Below, one piece after another: positions 43,977-51,207 of a DNA stretch of 64,000 nt (position 1 is the first letter of the stretch; the number at the start of each line of letters is the position of its first letter). The stretch spans positions 24,366-88,365 of the forward strand of contig JAFNXN010000010.1 of NCBI GenBank assembly GCA_017379015.1, given 5' to 3'. This stretch comes from Alistipes sp. GTDB lineage: Bacteria; Bacteroidota; Bacteroidia; Bacteroidales; Rikenellaceae. The notes under the pieces are model-generated. The model was not told the DNA's origin and did no database searches. It saw only the letters and a list, made by a program, of their open reading frames with translations. The position numbers and the translations under genes were made by a program.

Positions 43977-44525
43977 CTAGTGGCAGCTGCCGCAGTCGCA
44001 AGAGTCACCACACTCGTGGTCGCCACAACCGCCACCGCAGTCGCCGCAGCCACAGCCGCCCTGTGATGCAAGGTCCTCAGGAGTTACGTCGCGTACCTCG
44101 ACAACAGTAACCTCGAAGTTAAGAGTCTTGCCTGCCATAGGGTGGTTGAAGTCCATCATCACGGTCTCCTCCTTAACCTCCTTAACAATACCCATCATGT
44201 GCTGACCCTCAGCAGTAGCCATAGGAATCTGGCTGCCTACGAACAAGATCTCCTCAGCGATCTTGCCATCCATCATGAATACAGTCTTAGGGAGCTCAAC
44301 GATAGCCTCAGGAATAGTCTCGCCGTAGCCATCCTTAGCCTCAAGAGTGAACTTTACTGACTCGCCAGCACCAAGACCCATGATAGCCTCCTCGAACTTA
44401 GGAAGCAACATGCCCATGCCGCAGATAAACTGCAATGGCTGACCTGGCTGTGACTTATCAGCAATCTGACCATCTACAGTGAGGGTGTAGTCCACGCTCA
44501 CCATCTTATTCTTCTCTACCTTCAT
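43977..44525 (-). CDS. FKBP-type peptidyl-prolyl isomerase, SlyD-like
   Basis: A 182-aa SlyD-type FKBP. The N-terminal FKBP half includes VSVDYTLTVDGQIADKS, then GMLLPKFEEAIMGLGAGE. The insert-in-flap chaperone domain spans about residues 70-125, and DFNHPMAGKTLNFEVTV closes the fold. Residues about 156-182 are a Gly/Cys/His tail (GGCGCGDCGGGCGDHECG and onward) with nine cysteines and two histidines. It is comparable with the nickel-binding tail of Escherichia coli SlyD. It probably combines proline isomerisation with metal binding. Confidence 0.92.
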   Translation of the reverse strand: MKVEKNKMVSVDYTLTVDGQIADKSQPGQPLQFICGMGMLLPKFEEAIMGLGAGESVKFTLEAKDGYGETIPEAIVELPKTVFMMDGKIAEEILFVGSQIPMATAEGQHMMGIVKEVKEETVMMDFNHPMAGKTLNFEVTVVEVRDVTPEDLASQGGCGCGDCGGGCGDHECGDSCDCGSCH

Positions 44526-44568
44526 AGTTATTTAGTTTTTAATTAATAAATCTTTTTTTTAGCGTGTG

Positions 44569-44600
44569 CAAAGATAAACACTTGCTCCCAAGCAACCAAA
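44569..44600 (-). promoter_or_regulatory. Promoter of the SlyD-like gene
   Basis: Minus-strand TTTG (44597-44600), 20-nt spacer, TATCTTTG (44569-44576); TSS near 44562, about 37 nt before the ATG. Confidence 0.78.
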
Positions 44601-44664
44601 TTTTCGCACAAAATTCAGCATAATAATTATTTATATAGGTATAATATAGCGTGACAAAACAAAA

Positions 44665-44853
44665 ATGAAGCTGAATAAAAAGTGTATCTTGTCGTTATGC
44701 TCGCCCTCAAAATCCTCATTTACACTAGTAAACTCCGGTTTTTCGGGCTTCGCAGCGCCGCGATTAAGTGAGAGCAGAGGCTGCTTGCAGACTATGCCGA
44801 GCGTGAGCGGTGAAAAGGCACTTAAGCCTAAAACTACATCTTTTTCTTCAACT
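44665..44853 (+). repeat. Dispersed intergenic repeat, copy 2
   Basis: Inverted relative to copy 1 (26689-26817). The first 90 bases align with few changes, including one single-base deletion near 44728. About 70 bases unique to this copy follow, then the shared end CCTAAAACTACATCTTTTTC. A frame starting MKLNKKCILSLCS continues through to 44937 and has no other support. Together with a terminator hairpin it fills the 395-bp gap between the SlyD-like gene and prs. Confidence 0.7.
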
Positions 44854-44861
44854 TCTAAACA

Positions 44862-44896
44862 AATGGGGATGACTAATATGATTAGCCATCCCCATT
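44862..44896. terminator. Terminator hairpin, recurrent type, copy 2
   Basis: AATGGGGATGACTAAT / ATTAGCCATCCCCATT with a 3-nt loop. It lies 24 bases beyond the prs stop (minus strand). Confidence 0.82.
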
Positions 44897-44920
44897 GGGT
44901 CAAAATCCTATACCGAGTGA

Positions 44921-45862
44921 TTAGCGGTAGAAGATAGATGAGATTGATTTGTAGTTGTGTACACGCTCGATAACGTCGGCAAAGATTGGCGCAACGCTGA
45001 GTACGGTAAACTTTGACAAATCCTCGCCCTCCTTCAATGGAATAGTATCGGTGGTGATAACCTCCTGGATGGCACTCTCGTTGATGCGGTCGTATGCCTT
45101 GCCCGAGAGAACAGGGTGGGTTACGGCAGCACGTACGCTCTTAGCACCACGGTCCATGAGCATGTTAGCAGCCATGCAGATAGTACCTGCGGTGTCGATC
45201 ATATCGTCAACGATGATCACGTTGCGACCCTCAACCTCGCCAATAGCGGTCATCGAGCCAACGACATTAGCCTTAGCACGCTCCTTGTGCGAGATGATGA
45301 TTGGTGCCTGGAAGTGCTTAGCGTATGACGAAGCACGCTTTGCACCACCCATATCTGGAGAGGCAATCGATAGATCAGGAATGTTGAGCTTCTGGATGTA
45401 AGGCACAAAGATGCCCGAAGCGTAGAGCGCATCCATAGGTAGATCGAAGAAACCCTGAATCTGGTCGGCGTGGAGGTCCATGGTCATCACGCGCTGAACA
45501 CCTGCTGCGATAAGCATGTTGGCAACAAGGCGTGCGGTGATAGGCACACGTGGACGATCCTTACGATCCTGACGTGCCCAGCCGAAGTAGGGGATAACGG
45601 CGATTACCTGATGTGCTGAGGCACGACGTGCAGCATCAGCCATCATGAGAAGCTCCATCAGATTGTCTGATGGTGGGAATGTAGACTGGATGATAAAGAC
45701 TGTACAGCCACGAATAGACTCGTGGAAGCATGGCTGGAACTCACCGTCGCTAAACTGCAAGACGTCTGAGTCACCGAGTGGAATACCATACTCGGCAGCG
45801 ATCTTCTCGGCGAGGTAGCGTGAGCCTCGACCAGCGAAAAATTTGATTTTATGGATAGCCAT
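44921..45862 (-). CDS. prs: Ribose-phosphate pyrophosphokinase
   Basis: A 313-aa PRPP synthetase that makes PRPP from ribose 5-phosphate and ATP for purine, pyrimidine, His and Trp synthesis. FAGRGSRYLAEKIA starts the first domain. YFGWARQDRKDRPRVPI is the flexible catalytic loop, MDLHADQIQGFFDLP binds substrate, and IIVDDMIDTAGTI is the PRPP-binding motif. Standard length. It has its own promoter and a terminator of the recurrent type. Confidence 0.97.
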   Translation of the reverse strand: MAIHKIKFFAGRGSRYLAEKIAAEYGIPLGDSDVLQFSDGEFQPCFHESIRGCTVFIIQSTFPPSDNLMELLMMADAARRASAHQVIAVIPYFGWARQDRKDRPRVPITARLVANMLIAAGVQRVMTMDLHADQIQGFFDLPMDALYASGIFVPYIQKLNIPDLSIASPDMGGAKRASSYAKHFQAPIIISHKERAKANVVGSMTAIGEVEGRNVIIVDDMIDTAGTICMAANMLMDRGAKSVRAAVTHPVLSGKAYDRINESAIQEVITTDTIPLKEGEDLSKFTVLSVAPIFADVIERVHNYKSISSIFYR

Positions 45863-45890
45863 AATTTTTATTAGTTAGGTTTACGTAGTA

Positions 45891-45922
45891 CAAATTTATG
45901 CTAAATAAGCCGAATAAGCAAC
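45891..45922 (-). promoter_or_regulatory. Promoter of prs
   Basis: Minus-strand GTTG (45919-45922), 20-nt spacer, TAAATTTG (45891-45898), 28 bases upstream of the ATG. Confidence 0.65.
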
Positions 45923-45951
45923 TTTTTTGCACTTATTTTACTAAATTATAT

Positions 45952-46560
45952 TTAATAATGCAAATAATTTGTCAGCAACGAGTCGATGAAGGTTAATATC
46001 TCCTCGCGACCTAGACCCTTCTCGCTCGACGATATGAAGGTGGGGGGTAGCTCTTCCCACTGTTCGGCGAGGGTCTGTTTATAGGTCTTTATATTTCGAT
46101 TTAGCTGAGCCTGAGAGAGTTTGTCGGCCTTGGTGAAGATAATGCCAAAGGGGATGCCATGCTCGCCAAGTAGCTCAATAAATCTGAGGTCGATCTTTTG
46201 AGGCTCTAGGCGCGAGTCGACAAGCACGAAGAGAAAGTGTAGCTTCTCACACTTGAGCACATAGTCGGTGATAAGCTTCGAGAACTCGCCACGTGTCGAC
46301 TTCGATACTCGGGCGTAGCCATATCCAGGAAGATCGACAAGATACCAGCTATCGTTGATGCTAAAGTGGTTTATCAGGCGTGTCTTGCCGGGTGTTCCCG
46401 ATACCTTGGCAAGTCCCTTGATGCCCGTGAGCATGTTTACCAATGAGGACTTACCCACGTTACTGCGCCCGATGAAGGCGATATCCTTAAGGTCGTCTTT
46501 GGGCACTTGTGAAATCTTCTCGGAGCTACACTTAAATTTTGCTTTTATTGTAATAGCCAT
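45952..46560 (-). CDS. engB: Ribosome biogenesis GTPase EngB (YihA/YsxC)
   Basis: A 202-aa small GTPase needed for large-subunit assembly. G1 is GRSNVGKSS, G2 region TPGKTRLINHF, G3 DLPGYG, G4 TKAD, with the family SSSEKGLGREEI near the C-terminus. It is complete from MAITIKAKFK. A second copy of its first 24 codons lies at 47172-47247, upstream of a lipoprotein gene, so the original promoter region of engB now seems to sit about 700 bases away. Confidence 0.96.
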   Translation of the reverse strand: MAITIKAKFKCSSEKISQVPKDDLKDIAFIGRSNVGKSSLVNMLTGIKGLAKVSGTPGKTRLINHFSINDSWYLVDLPGYGYARVSKSTRGEFSKLITDYVLKCEKLHFLFVLVDSRLEPQKIDLRFIELLGEHGIPFGIIFTKADKLSQAQLNRNIKTYKQTLAEQWEELPPTFISSSEKGLGREEILTFIDSLLTNYLHY

Positions 46561-46620
46561 TTCTCTGTATTTTTTGCAAAGTCTATTAACTTAATCTGTT
46601 ATCAGAGTGTCATTGTTGCC

Positions 46621-47157
46621 TTAATCCTCCTCGAATAACCACTCTTTAATAGAGAAAGTCCATTGGAACAATATATAATCATTTATTCCTTTTTTCTCGA
46701 GGTTGTAGTACCATTCGTCGAATGGATTCTTAGTCGATGGGTTGTAATTATTATATAGCCACTCTTTGAGTAGTGTGCCGCTGATATTCCAAACCTTTAT
46801 GTAGCTGTGAGCGCCAAGTCCGTCAAGATAGTTTTTGCAAAACTCATCGTCTATTTCTATCGGGCCATTGTGGAATTCTTCTACCTCTATTTGCTTTTGA
46901 TGTATAGCTATTGATTCTCCAACTTCTAATACAATTGTTGAACTTTCTGCATTTGAACTATCAAGGTTATGCTCTATGGCTATTGGGCGCTCAGTCTCAT
47001 TCTTAAGGTAGATTATTCCCTCATAAGTTCCGACAATACCTGTTGGCTCGGGCATATTACTGCTTAAATCTTCTCCAAATATCTCTAAAAGCCAGTCGCA
47101 TGAAACAGCAGATAAAGCTATTGTTAATATTAGTAAGATGTTAAAAAAGTATTTCAT
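46621..47157 (-). CDS. Lipoprotein in a module inserted before engB
   Basis: A 178-aa lipoprotein (MKYFFNILLILTIALSAVSC). The mature part is acidic and all-beta in appearance (GIVGTYEGIIYLKNETERPIAIEHN) with aromatic-rich segments near the end (WYYNLEKKGIN, FQWTFSIKEW). No family recognised. Codon use is AT-rich compared with engB. The frame is open upstream and continues into a copy of the engB start (MAITVKAKFKCSSEK), so a fused form starting at 47241 is possible. Start 47157 gives a proper signal peptide and is preferred. Confidence 0.65.
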   Translation of the reverse strand: MKYFFNILLILTIALSAVSCDWLLEIFGEDLSSNMPEPTGIVGTYEGIIYLKNETERPIAIEHNLDSSNAESSTIVLEVGESIAIHQKQIEVEEFHNGPIEIDDEFCKNYLDGLGAHSYIKVWNISGTLLKEWLYNNYNPSTKNPFDEWYYNLEKKGINDYILFQWTFSIKEWLFEED

Positions 47158-47171
47158 AATTTTATTATGGA

Positions 47172-47247
47172 TAAGGTCGTCTTTGGGCACTTGTGAAATC
47201 TTCTCGGAGCTGCACTTAAACTTTGCTTTTACTGTTATAGCCATTGC
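47172..47247 (-). pseudogene. Partial copy of the engB 5' end
   Basis: About 75 bases matching 46491-46562 with four differences: three synonymous and one Ile-to-Val change. It encodes MAITVKAKFKCSSEKISQVP and four more EngB residues, then departs. It marks one boundary of the lipoprotein module. Confidence 0.88.
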
Positions 47248-47264
47248 GATAGTGGTTATTAATT

Positions 47265-47300
47265 TTTGCAAAAGTGCAAAATTTTTCGTAAATTTGCAAA
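47265..47300. promoter_or_regulatory. Overlapping divergent promoters
   Basis: Plus strand: TTTG (47265-47268), 20-nt spacer, TAAATTTG (47289-47296), toward the gene at 47343. Minus strand: TTTG (47297-47300), 20-nt spacer, CACTTTTG (47269-47276), toward the engB copy and lipoprotein. The two occupy the same 36 bases, so use of one should exclude the other. Confidence 0.68.
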
Positions 47301-47342
47301 TGTGCGATTTTGCTTGTAGTTAAACCTTATAATTACACTGTT

Positions 47343-48020
47343 ATGAAAAGGCTTATATCTCTTATCGTTTTGATTTTTACATCTTTTTCTCTTTATGCTC
47401 AAAATGATGTTACCACCTTTTTAGGTATTCCTGTTGATGGTTTTAAACCAGAAATGATTAAGCAACTTAAAGCCAAAGGTTTTGTTAGTTCTATATTTGA
47501 TGCTGATATTCTGGAGGGAGAGTTTAATGGTCAAGATGTTGATGTGCATATTGTTACTAATAACAATAAAGTATATCGCATTGCGGTGTTTGATAAAAAT
47601 ACAATCAGTGAATCTAGTATCAAGAATAGATTTAATATTTTGTGTAATCAATTTACAAATAATCAAAGGTATATTTCATTTTTAGATTATACTATCCCAG
47701 CAGAAGAAGATATATCATATGAGATGAATATCCATGATAAAAGATACGAAGCACATTTTTACCAAAATTTATCTGATGAAACATGTAAAAGTTTAGCAGC
47801 AGAAGTAGAATCGATAATATATTCCAAATATCTTCCAGAACAACTAGAGAATGCTACAGAGGAGATAAAAAATGAGGTAATATCACTCACCTCAAGACTG
47901 ACTTATGAAGCATTGGCAAAAAAAACTGTTTGGTTTACAATTGAAGAATATGGGGGAGAGTACTATATTGCAATGTATTATGACAATGGATATAACCAAG
48001 CAAACGGAGAGGATTTGTAA
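47343..48020 (+). CDS. Secreted protein, FxGIPxxG family
   Basis: A 225-aa protein with signal peptide (cleaved near LYAQ) and no lipobox. The mature start, FLGIPVDGFKPEMIKQLKAKGF, matches the protein at 60933 (FKGIPIEGSMTEFCQKLKAKGF) in position and spacing. The rest is predicted mixed alpha/beta. The C-terminal WFTIEEYGGEYYIAMYYDN also corresponds to IENSYGIYEGIVMISYRN there. I know no function. Very AT-rich codon use suggests acquisition. It is transcribed away from the engB module from overlapping promoters. Confidence 0.75.
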   Translation: MKRLISLIVLIFTSFSLYAQNDVTTFLGIPVDGFKPEMIKQLKAKGFVSSIFDADILEGEFNGQDVDVHIVTNNNKVYRIAVFDKNTISESSIKNRFNILCNQFTNNQRYISFLDYTIPAEEDISYEMNIHDKRYEAHFYQNLSDETCKSLAAEVESIIYSKYLPEQLENATEEIKNEVISLTSRLTYEALAKKTVWFTIEEYGGEYYIAMYYDNGYNQANGEDL

Positions 48021-48037
48021 TAACCAATAGACATATG

Positions 48038-48233
48038 CGTCATTCCGAGGGAGAGCAATTGAGAGTAATAAGAGTGTATAAACCTACTATGCTCGACCGT
48101 GGGAATCTACCGCTGTTTATAGACGGTGGTAAGCGGTATCAGTAAGGTAGTCGCCAAAGGTGGATTGCCACAGAATTGCATAGAAAGCAATAAGTATCAG
48201 AAAGAATAATAGATGCAATTCTTCGCAATGACG
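48038..48233. repeat. Two REP-like elements
   Basis: Element A is bounded by CGTCATTCCG (48038-48047) and GTGGGAATC (about 48099). Element B is bounded by GATTGCCAC (48163-48171) and CGCAATGACG (48224-48233), inverted relative to A and to the element at 14782-14815. The 309-bp gap otherwise holds a terminator and a promoter. Confidence 0.55.
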
Positions 48234-48246
48234 AAGTAATATTAGA

Positions 48247-48284
48247 TTAAGGCAAAGAAATTCGAAAAATTTTCTTTGCCTTAA
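48247..48284 (+). terminator. Intrinsic terminator
   Basis: Perfect 14-bp stem TTAAGGCAAAGAAA / TTTCTTTGCCTTAA with a 10-nt loop and T-rich tail, just ahead of the MazG-like gene promoter. Confidence 0.78.
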
Positions 48285-48294
48285 TTTATTTTGT

Positions 48295-48302
48295 TATCTT
48301 TG
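48295..48302 (+). promoter_or_regulatory. -7 promoter element of the MazG-like gene
   Basis: TATCTTTG matches TAnnTTTG. A TTTG at 48275-48278 is 16 nt away, shorter than usual. TSS about 20 nt before the ATG. Confidence 0.55.
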
Positions 48303-48329
48303 CTCTATTGAATACACAAAACGAAAAAT

Positions 48330-48731
48330 ATGAAGAAAGAGTGGAACGATGTTCGTGAATTTCACGATAAGTTTGGACATCCCGTAGCATCTGAGCCTAA
48401 GATGATTGACAAGAAGCGTGCGCTGTCGCGTGCTAAGTGGATGAATGAGGAGGTTGCCGAGTTCCTTATTGCCGATAATATCTATGAGCAGGCAGATGCA
48501 ATGATCGATCTGATGTACTTTGCACTCGGCACAATGGTGGAGATGGGTCTTGAGGCTGACGAACTCTTCGAGATTGTGCAGCAGGCAAATATGGCTAAGC
48601 TCTGGCCCGATGGCAAGCCCCACTACAACCCCAAGGATGGCAAGGTCATAAAGCCCGATACGTGGGAGGACCCCGCGCCAAAGATCAAGGCATATATCGA
48701 TTCTGTTATTGAGTCAAAAAAACTAAAATAG
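48330..48731 (+). CDS. MazG/PRA-PH-like NTP pyrophosphohydrolase
   Basis: A 133-aa all-alpha protein. WMNEEVAEFLIADN followed by EQADAMIDLMYFALG reproduces the ExxE...ExxD metal-binding pattern of MazG/HisE-like phosphohydrolases. It probably hydrolyses a nucleoside triphosphate, perhaps a non-canonical or damaged one. It is 9 bases upstream of a large lipoprotein gene and likely shares its transcript, though no functional link is apparent. Confidence 0.8.
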   Translation: MKKEWNDVREFHDKFGHPVASEPKMIDKKRALSRAKWMNEEVAEFLIADNIYEQADAMIDLMYFALGTMVEMGLEADELFEIVQQANMAKLWPDGKPHYNPKDGKVIKPDTWEDPAPKIKAYIDSVIESKKLK

Positions 48732-48740
48732 TGATCACTG

Positions 48741-51044
48741 ATGAAAGCTAAATTCTTAAGAGTGCTTGCAATGGTAGTTGTGGTGCTCTCAGCCCTTGTG
48801 TCGTGTTCAAAAGATCCCGCTACCGACAGCGGAGATATCGAGATCTATGTCGAAACCCTCGAGGTGCAGCCCGAAGGTGGAAACTTACGCTTCAACTATA
48901 CGGTCACAAAGCCTGTTGCGGGGGTCGAGCTTACTGCCTCGTGTGATGCCGACTGGGTGTCGAATATCATTGTTACATCGAGCTTCGTGAGCCTCGATGT
49001 GGCAAAGAATATCTCTGGTGAGCTACGATCTTCATCTATTGTGTTGAGCTATGGAGGTAGTCGTAAGTCGCTGGAGATAAGCCAACAACCATTTGTTGAT
49101 CCAATAAGCCTCAAGGTGGATTCTGTCGATGCAACATCGGTGACTATAAGCGTCGCTACACGCGATGAGAGCACTACGTGGATCGGACAGATCGTTGGTC
49201 GCGAGTGGTTTGAAGCCTACGACGAGGAGCAGATTTTCGCGGAGGACATGGCATATTATGTCTCGATGGCATCAGAAGCTGAGGTTGAGCTTGAGACCCT
49301 ACTCGGTCAGATACTCAGCACCGGATCGCACAGCGGTATTCGCATGGCGGGACTCGACACCGAGAGTGAGTATGTGGTATATGTCTATGGTATGAATACT
49401 GCTGGCGAAAAGACCACATCTATCTACTATGAGGCATTTACAACGACGCCTCCTTATGAGGGTAACGACGTGACGTTTGATATCAATGTCGAGCTAAATC
49501 GTGCCCTAGCATCTATCTCTATTCAGCCTTCGCACGAGGGTGTTGCCTATTACCATAACCTCACCACGCGAGAGCATTTTGAAGAGTTTGGTGGCGATAT
49601 TGACGCTTTGGCAAGGGATGTTGTTGCCACGGCTCTTGATAACTACCTTTATTGGGAGTATACCAAGGAGGAGTTTTTTGAGTATAACACCTACTATCTT
49701 GCTGATAACTACGAATTTGAGGCTATGGCAAATACCGAATACGTGGTCTTCGCCTTTAAGTGGGACGAGTCGCTTGAGCCACTTAGCGAGGTATCATACA
49801 AGTGGTTTACGGTCGATGATATTCCACCGTCGGAGAATGAGCTCGCGATGACCATTAGCAACATCACGCAGACCACGTTCGATATAGATGTTACGACGTC
49901 TAACGACGACCCATATACAATCTTTGCTGTGCCAATGTTGGAGATTGCTAAGTTTAACTCCGATGCGCAGATCTTCAAGCATATAATGAATAAATATGGT
50001 GCGTCGGAACTTGCTGCCAACCAGTGCGTTGGTCCAGTGAAGGGTACGTTTAGCGGTTTGGAGCAGGATACTGATTATGTTGTGCTGCTATTTGGCTATG
50101 AGGCGGGTGTTTGCACCACGAAGATGGTTAGCGAGGAGATTCACACGGTAAAGGCTGGTAGTATCGATGCCTGTCAGTATGAGGTCGTGCTATCGGAGGT
50201 TGGCGATCGTGAGGTGCATGTCGATATTACCCCTAGCGATTATAGTGTTTGGTACTACTGGAACGTCTTCGAGGCTTCGACGAGCGAGGAGGAGATCAAG
50301 GAGTATATCCTCGACCTCTATAATAAGTACTATTATGCTGATTATTGGGAGTTTAGCTACTATGAGTTGTGTCAGGGTCATACGAGTAGCTATATCTCGC
50401 AGCTACGCCCAGCAACCAACTACAAGGTTGTAGTTTTGCCAATGGATGCTTATGAGTTTAAGTATAAGGGTGCGATGCGTGTTGTGGGCGAGTTTGCAAC
50501 CTCTGAGGCTGTGGTTGCCGATATTGAGATTACGGCTGGCTTCGATAAGTATTATGATGGTGATGAGGTCTATGCTCTTAATACAGACTATTTTAGCAAC
50601 TTTAAGGGCTATGCTATCCTCCCAATGAGCGTTTCGATTGAGGGTGAGTATTCGCAATTCCTATACACAATCTTCAACTATATCGACGGATTGGAGGATC
50701 CAGCCAAGTATAGCGACGATGTTTTGCTTGAGACACTCTACGAGGTTGGTGCCTACTGGACTCCTGCCTACTTCCGTGGCGAGTGGGAGAAGGATCTGAT
50801 GATTGCTGCCGTGGCGTTTGATGCTGAGGGTAATCCAAGTAGGGTCTATCGTGAAAAGTTCTTCCTAACGCGTGAGGGTGCTGCTGATGCTCAGGAGTTT
50901 GTCGATTACTATTTGGGAAGTAGCTCATTATCAGCTGATAGTGGTCCGAAGAGTGATGTTCAATCTACGGCGAAAGCCCCAGAAATAGGTCTTCGCTCGA
51001 AACACCTCTCCTCGGCGCGTAAGGTCACTTTTGCTAGGGAATAG
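48741..51044 (+). CDS. Large BACON/FN3-like surface lipoprotein
   Basis: A 767-aa lipoprotein with lipobox ALVSC. A BACON-type domain (EVQPEGGNLRFNYTV, SCDADWVSNIIV) is followed by about five repeated modules. Each opens with a beta strand such as SLKVDSVDATSVTISVAT or ELAMTISNITQTTFDIDVT, then a helical insert and a YVVYVYG/YVVFAF strand. The arrangement parallels the proteins at 8808, 32761 and 59560. It ends DAQEFVDYYLGSSS plus a basic tail of about 30 residues not seen in the paralogues. Function is unknown; glycan or protein binding at the surface is likely. Confidence 0.77.
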   Translation: MKAKFLRVLAMVVVVLSALVSCSKDPATDSGDIEIYVETLEVQPEGGNLRFNYTVTKPVAGVELTASCDADWVSNIIVTSSFVSLDVAKNISGELRSSSIVLSYGGSRKSLEISQQPFVDPISLKVDSVDATSVTISVATRDESTTWIGQIVGREWFEAYDEEQIFAEDMAYYVSMASEAEVELETLLGQILSTGSHSGIRMAGLDTESEYVVYVYGMNTAGEKTTSIYYEAFTTTPPYEGNDVTFDINVELNRALASISIQPSHEGVAYYHNLTTREHFEEFGGDIDALARDVVATALDNYLYWEYTKEEFFEYNTYYLADNYEFEAMANTEYVVFAFKWDESLEPLSEVSYKWFTVDDIPPSENELAMTISNITQTTFDIDVTTSNDDPYTIFAVPMLEIAKFNSDAQIFKHIMNKYGASELAANQCVGPVKGTFSGLEQDTDYVVLLFGYEAGVCTTKMVSEEIHTVKAGSIDACQYEVVLSEVGDREVHVDITPSDYSVWYYWNVFEASTSEEEIKEYILDLYNKYYYADYWEFSYYELCQGHTSSYISQLRPATNYKVVVLPMDAYEFKYKGAMRVVGEFATSEAVVADIEITAGFDKYYDGDEVYALNTDYFSNFKGYAILPMSVSIEGEYSQFLYTIFNYIDGLEDPAKYSDDVLLETLYEVGAYWTPAYFRGEWEKDLMIAAVAFDAEGNPSRVYREKFFLTREGAADAQEFVDYYLGSSSLSADSGPKSDVQSTAKAPEIGLRSKHLSSARKVTFARE

Positions 51045-51072
51045 CGATTTTGTTCTAGAGGTATATTTTGCG

Positions 51073-51101
51073 GGGTCATTTGCCAATAGGTCGAATGACC
51101 C
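51073..51101 (+). terminator. Terminator of the MazG-lipoprotein transcript
   Basis: GGGTCATT / AATGACCC around a 13-nt loop, then TTTTTT. Confidence 0.82.
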
Positions 51102-51163
51102 TTTTTTCGTCTTGTAAATAGGGGCGTTCGTTGATTTTTTTTCATTCGGGAGGAAGTTTGTGT

Positions 51164-51171
51164 TATATTTG
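51164..51171 (+). promoter_or_regulatory. -7 promoter element of the five-lipoprotein operon
   Basis: TATATTTG, 37 bases upstream of the ATG at 51208; no clear -33 TTTG. Confidence 0.5.
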
Positions 51172-51207
51172 CGGGCGATAATAATTATAATTGTCTAACT
51201 GTTGTCT

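Noticed and set aside
44665-44937. A 90-aa protein frame
   Set aside because: It spans a dispersed repeat and a terminator hairpin and runs into the prs gene on the other strand; copy 1 of the repeat is much shorter.
47158-47271. A second, longer EngB-like protein read in frame with the lipoprotein
   Set aside because: Only 24 residues match EngB and no GTPase motif is present. The signal peptide starting at 47157 is a better start, so this is treated as a gene-end copy.
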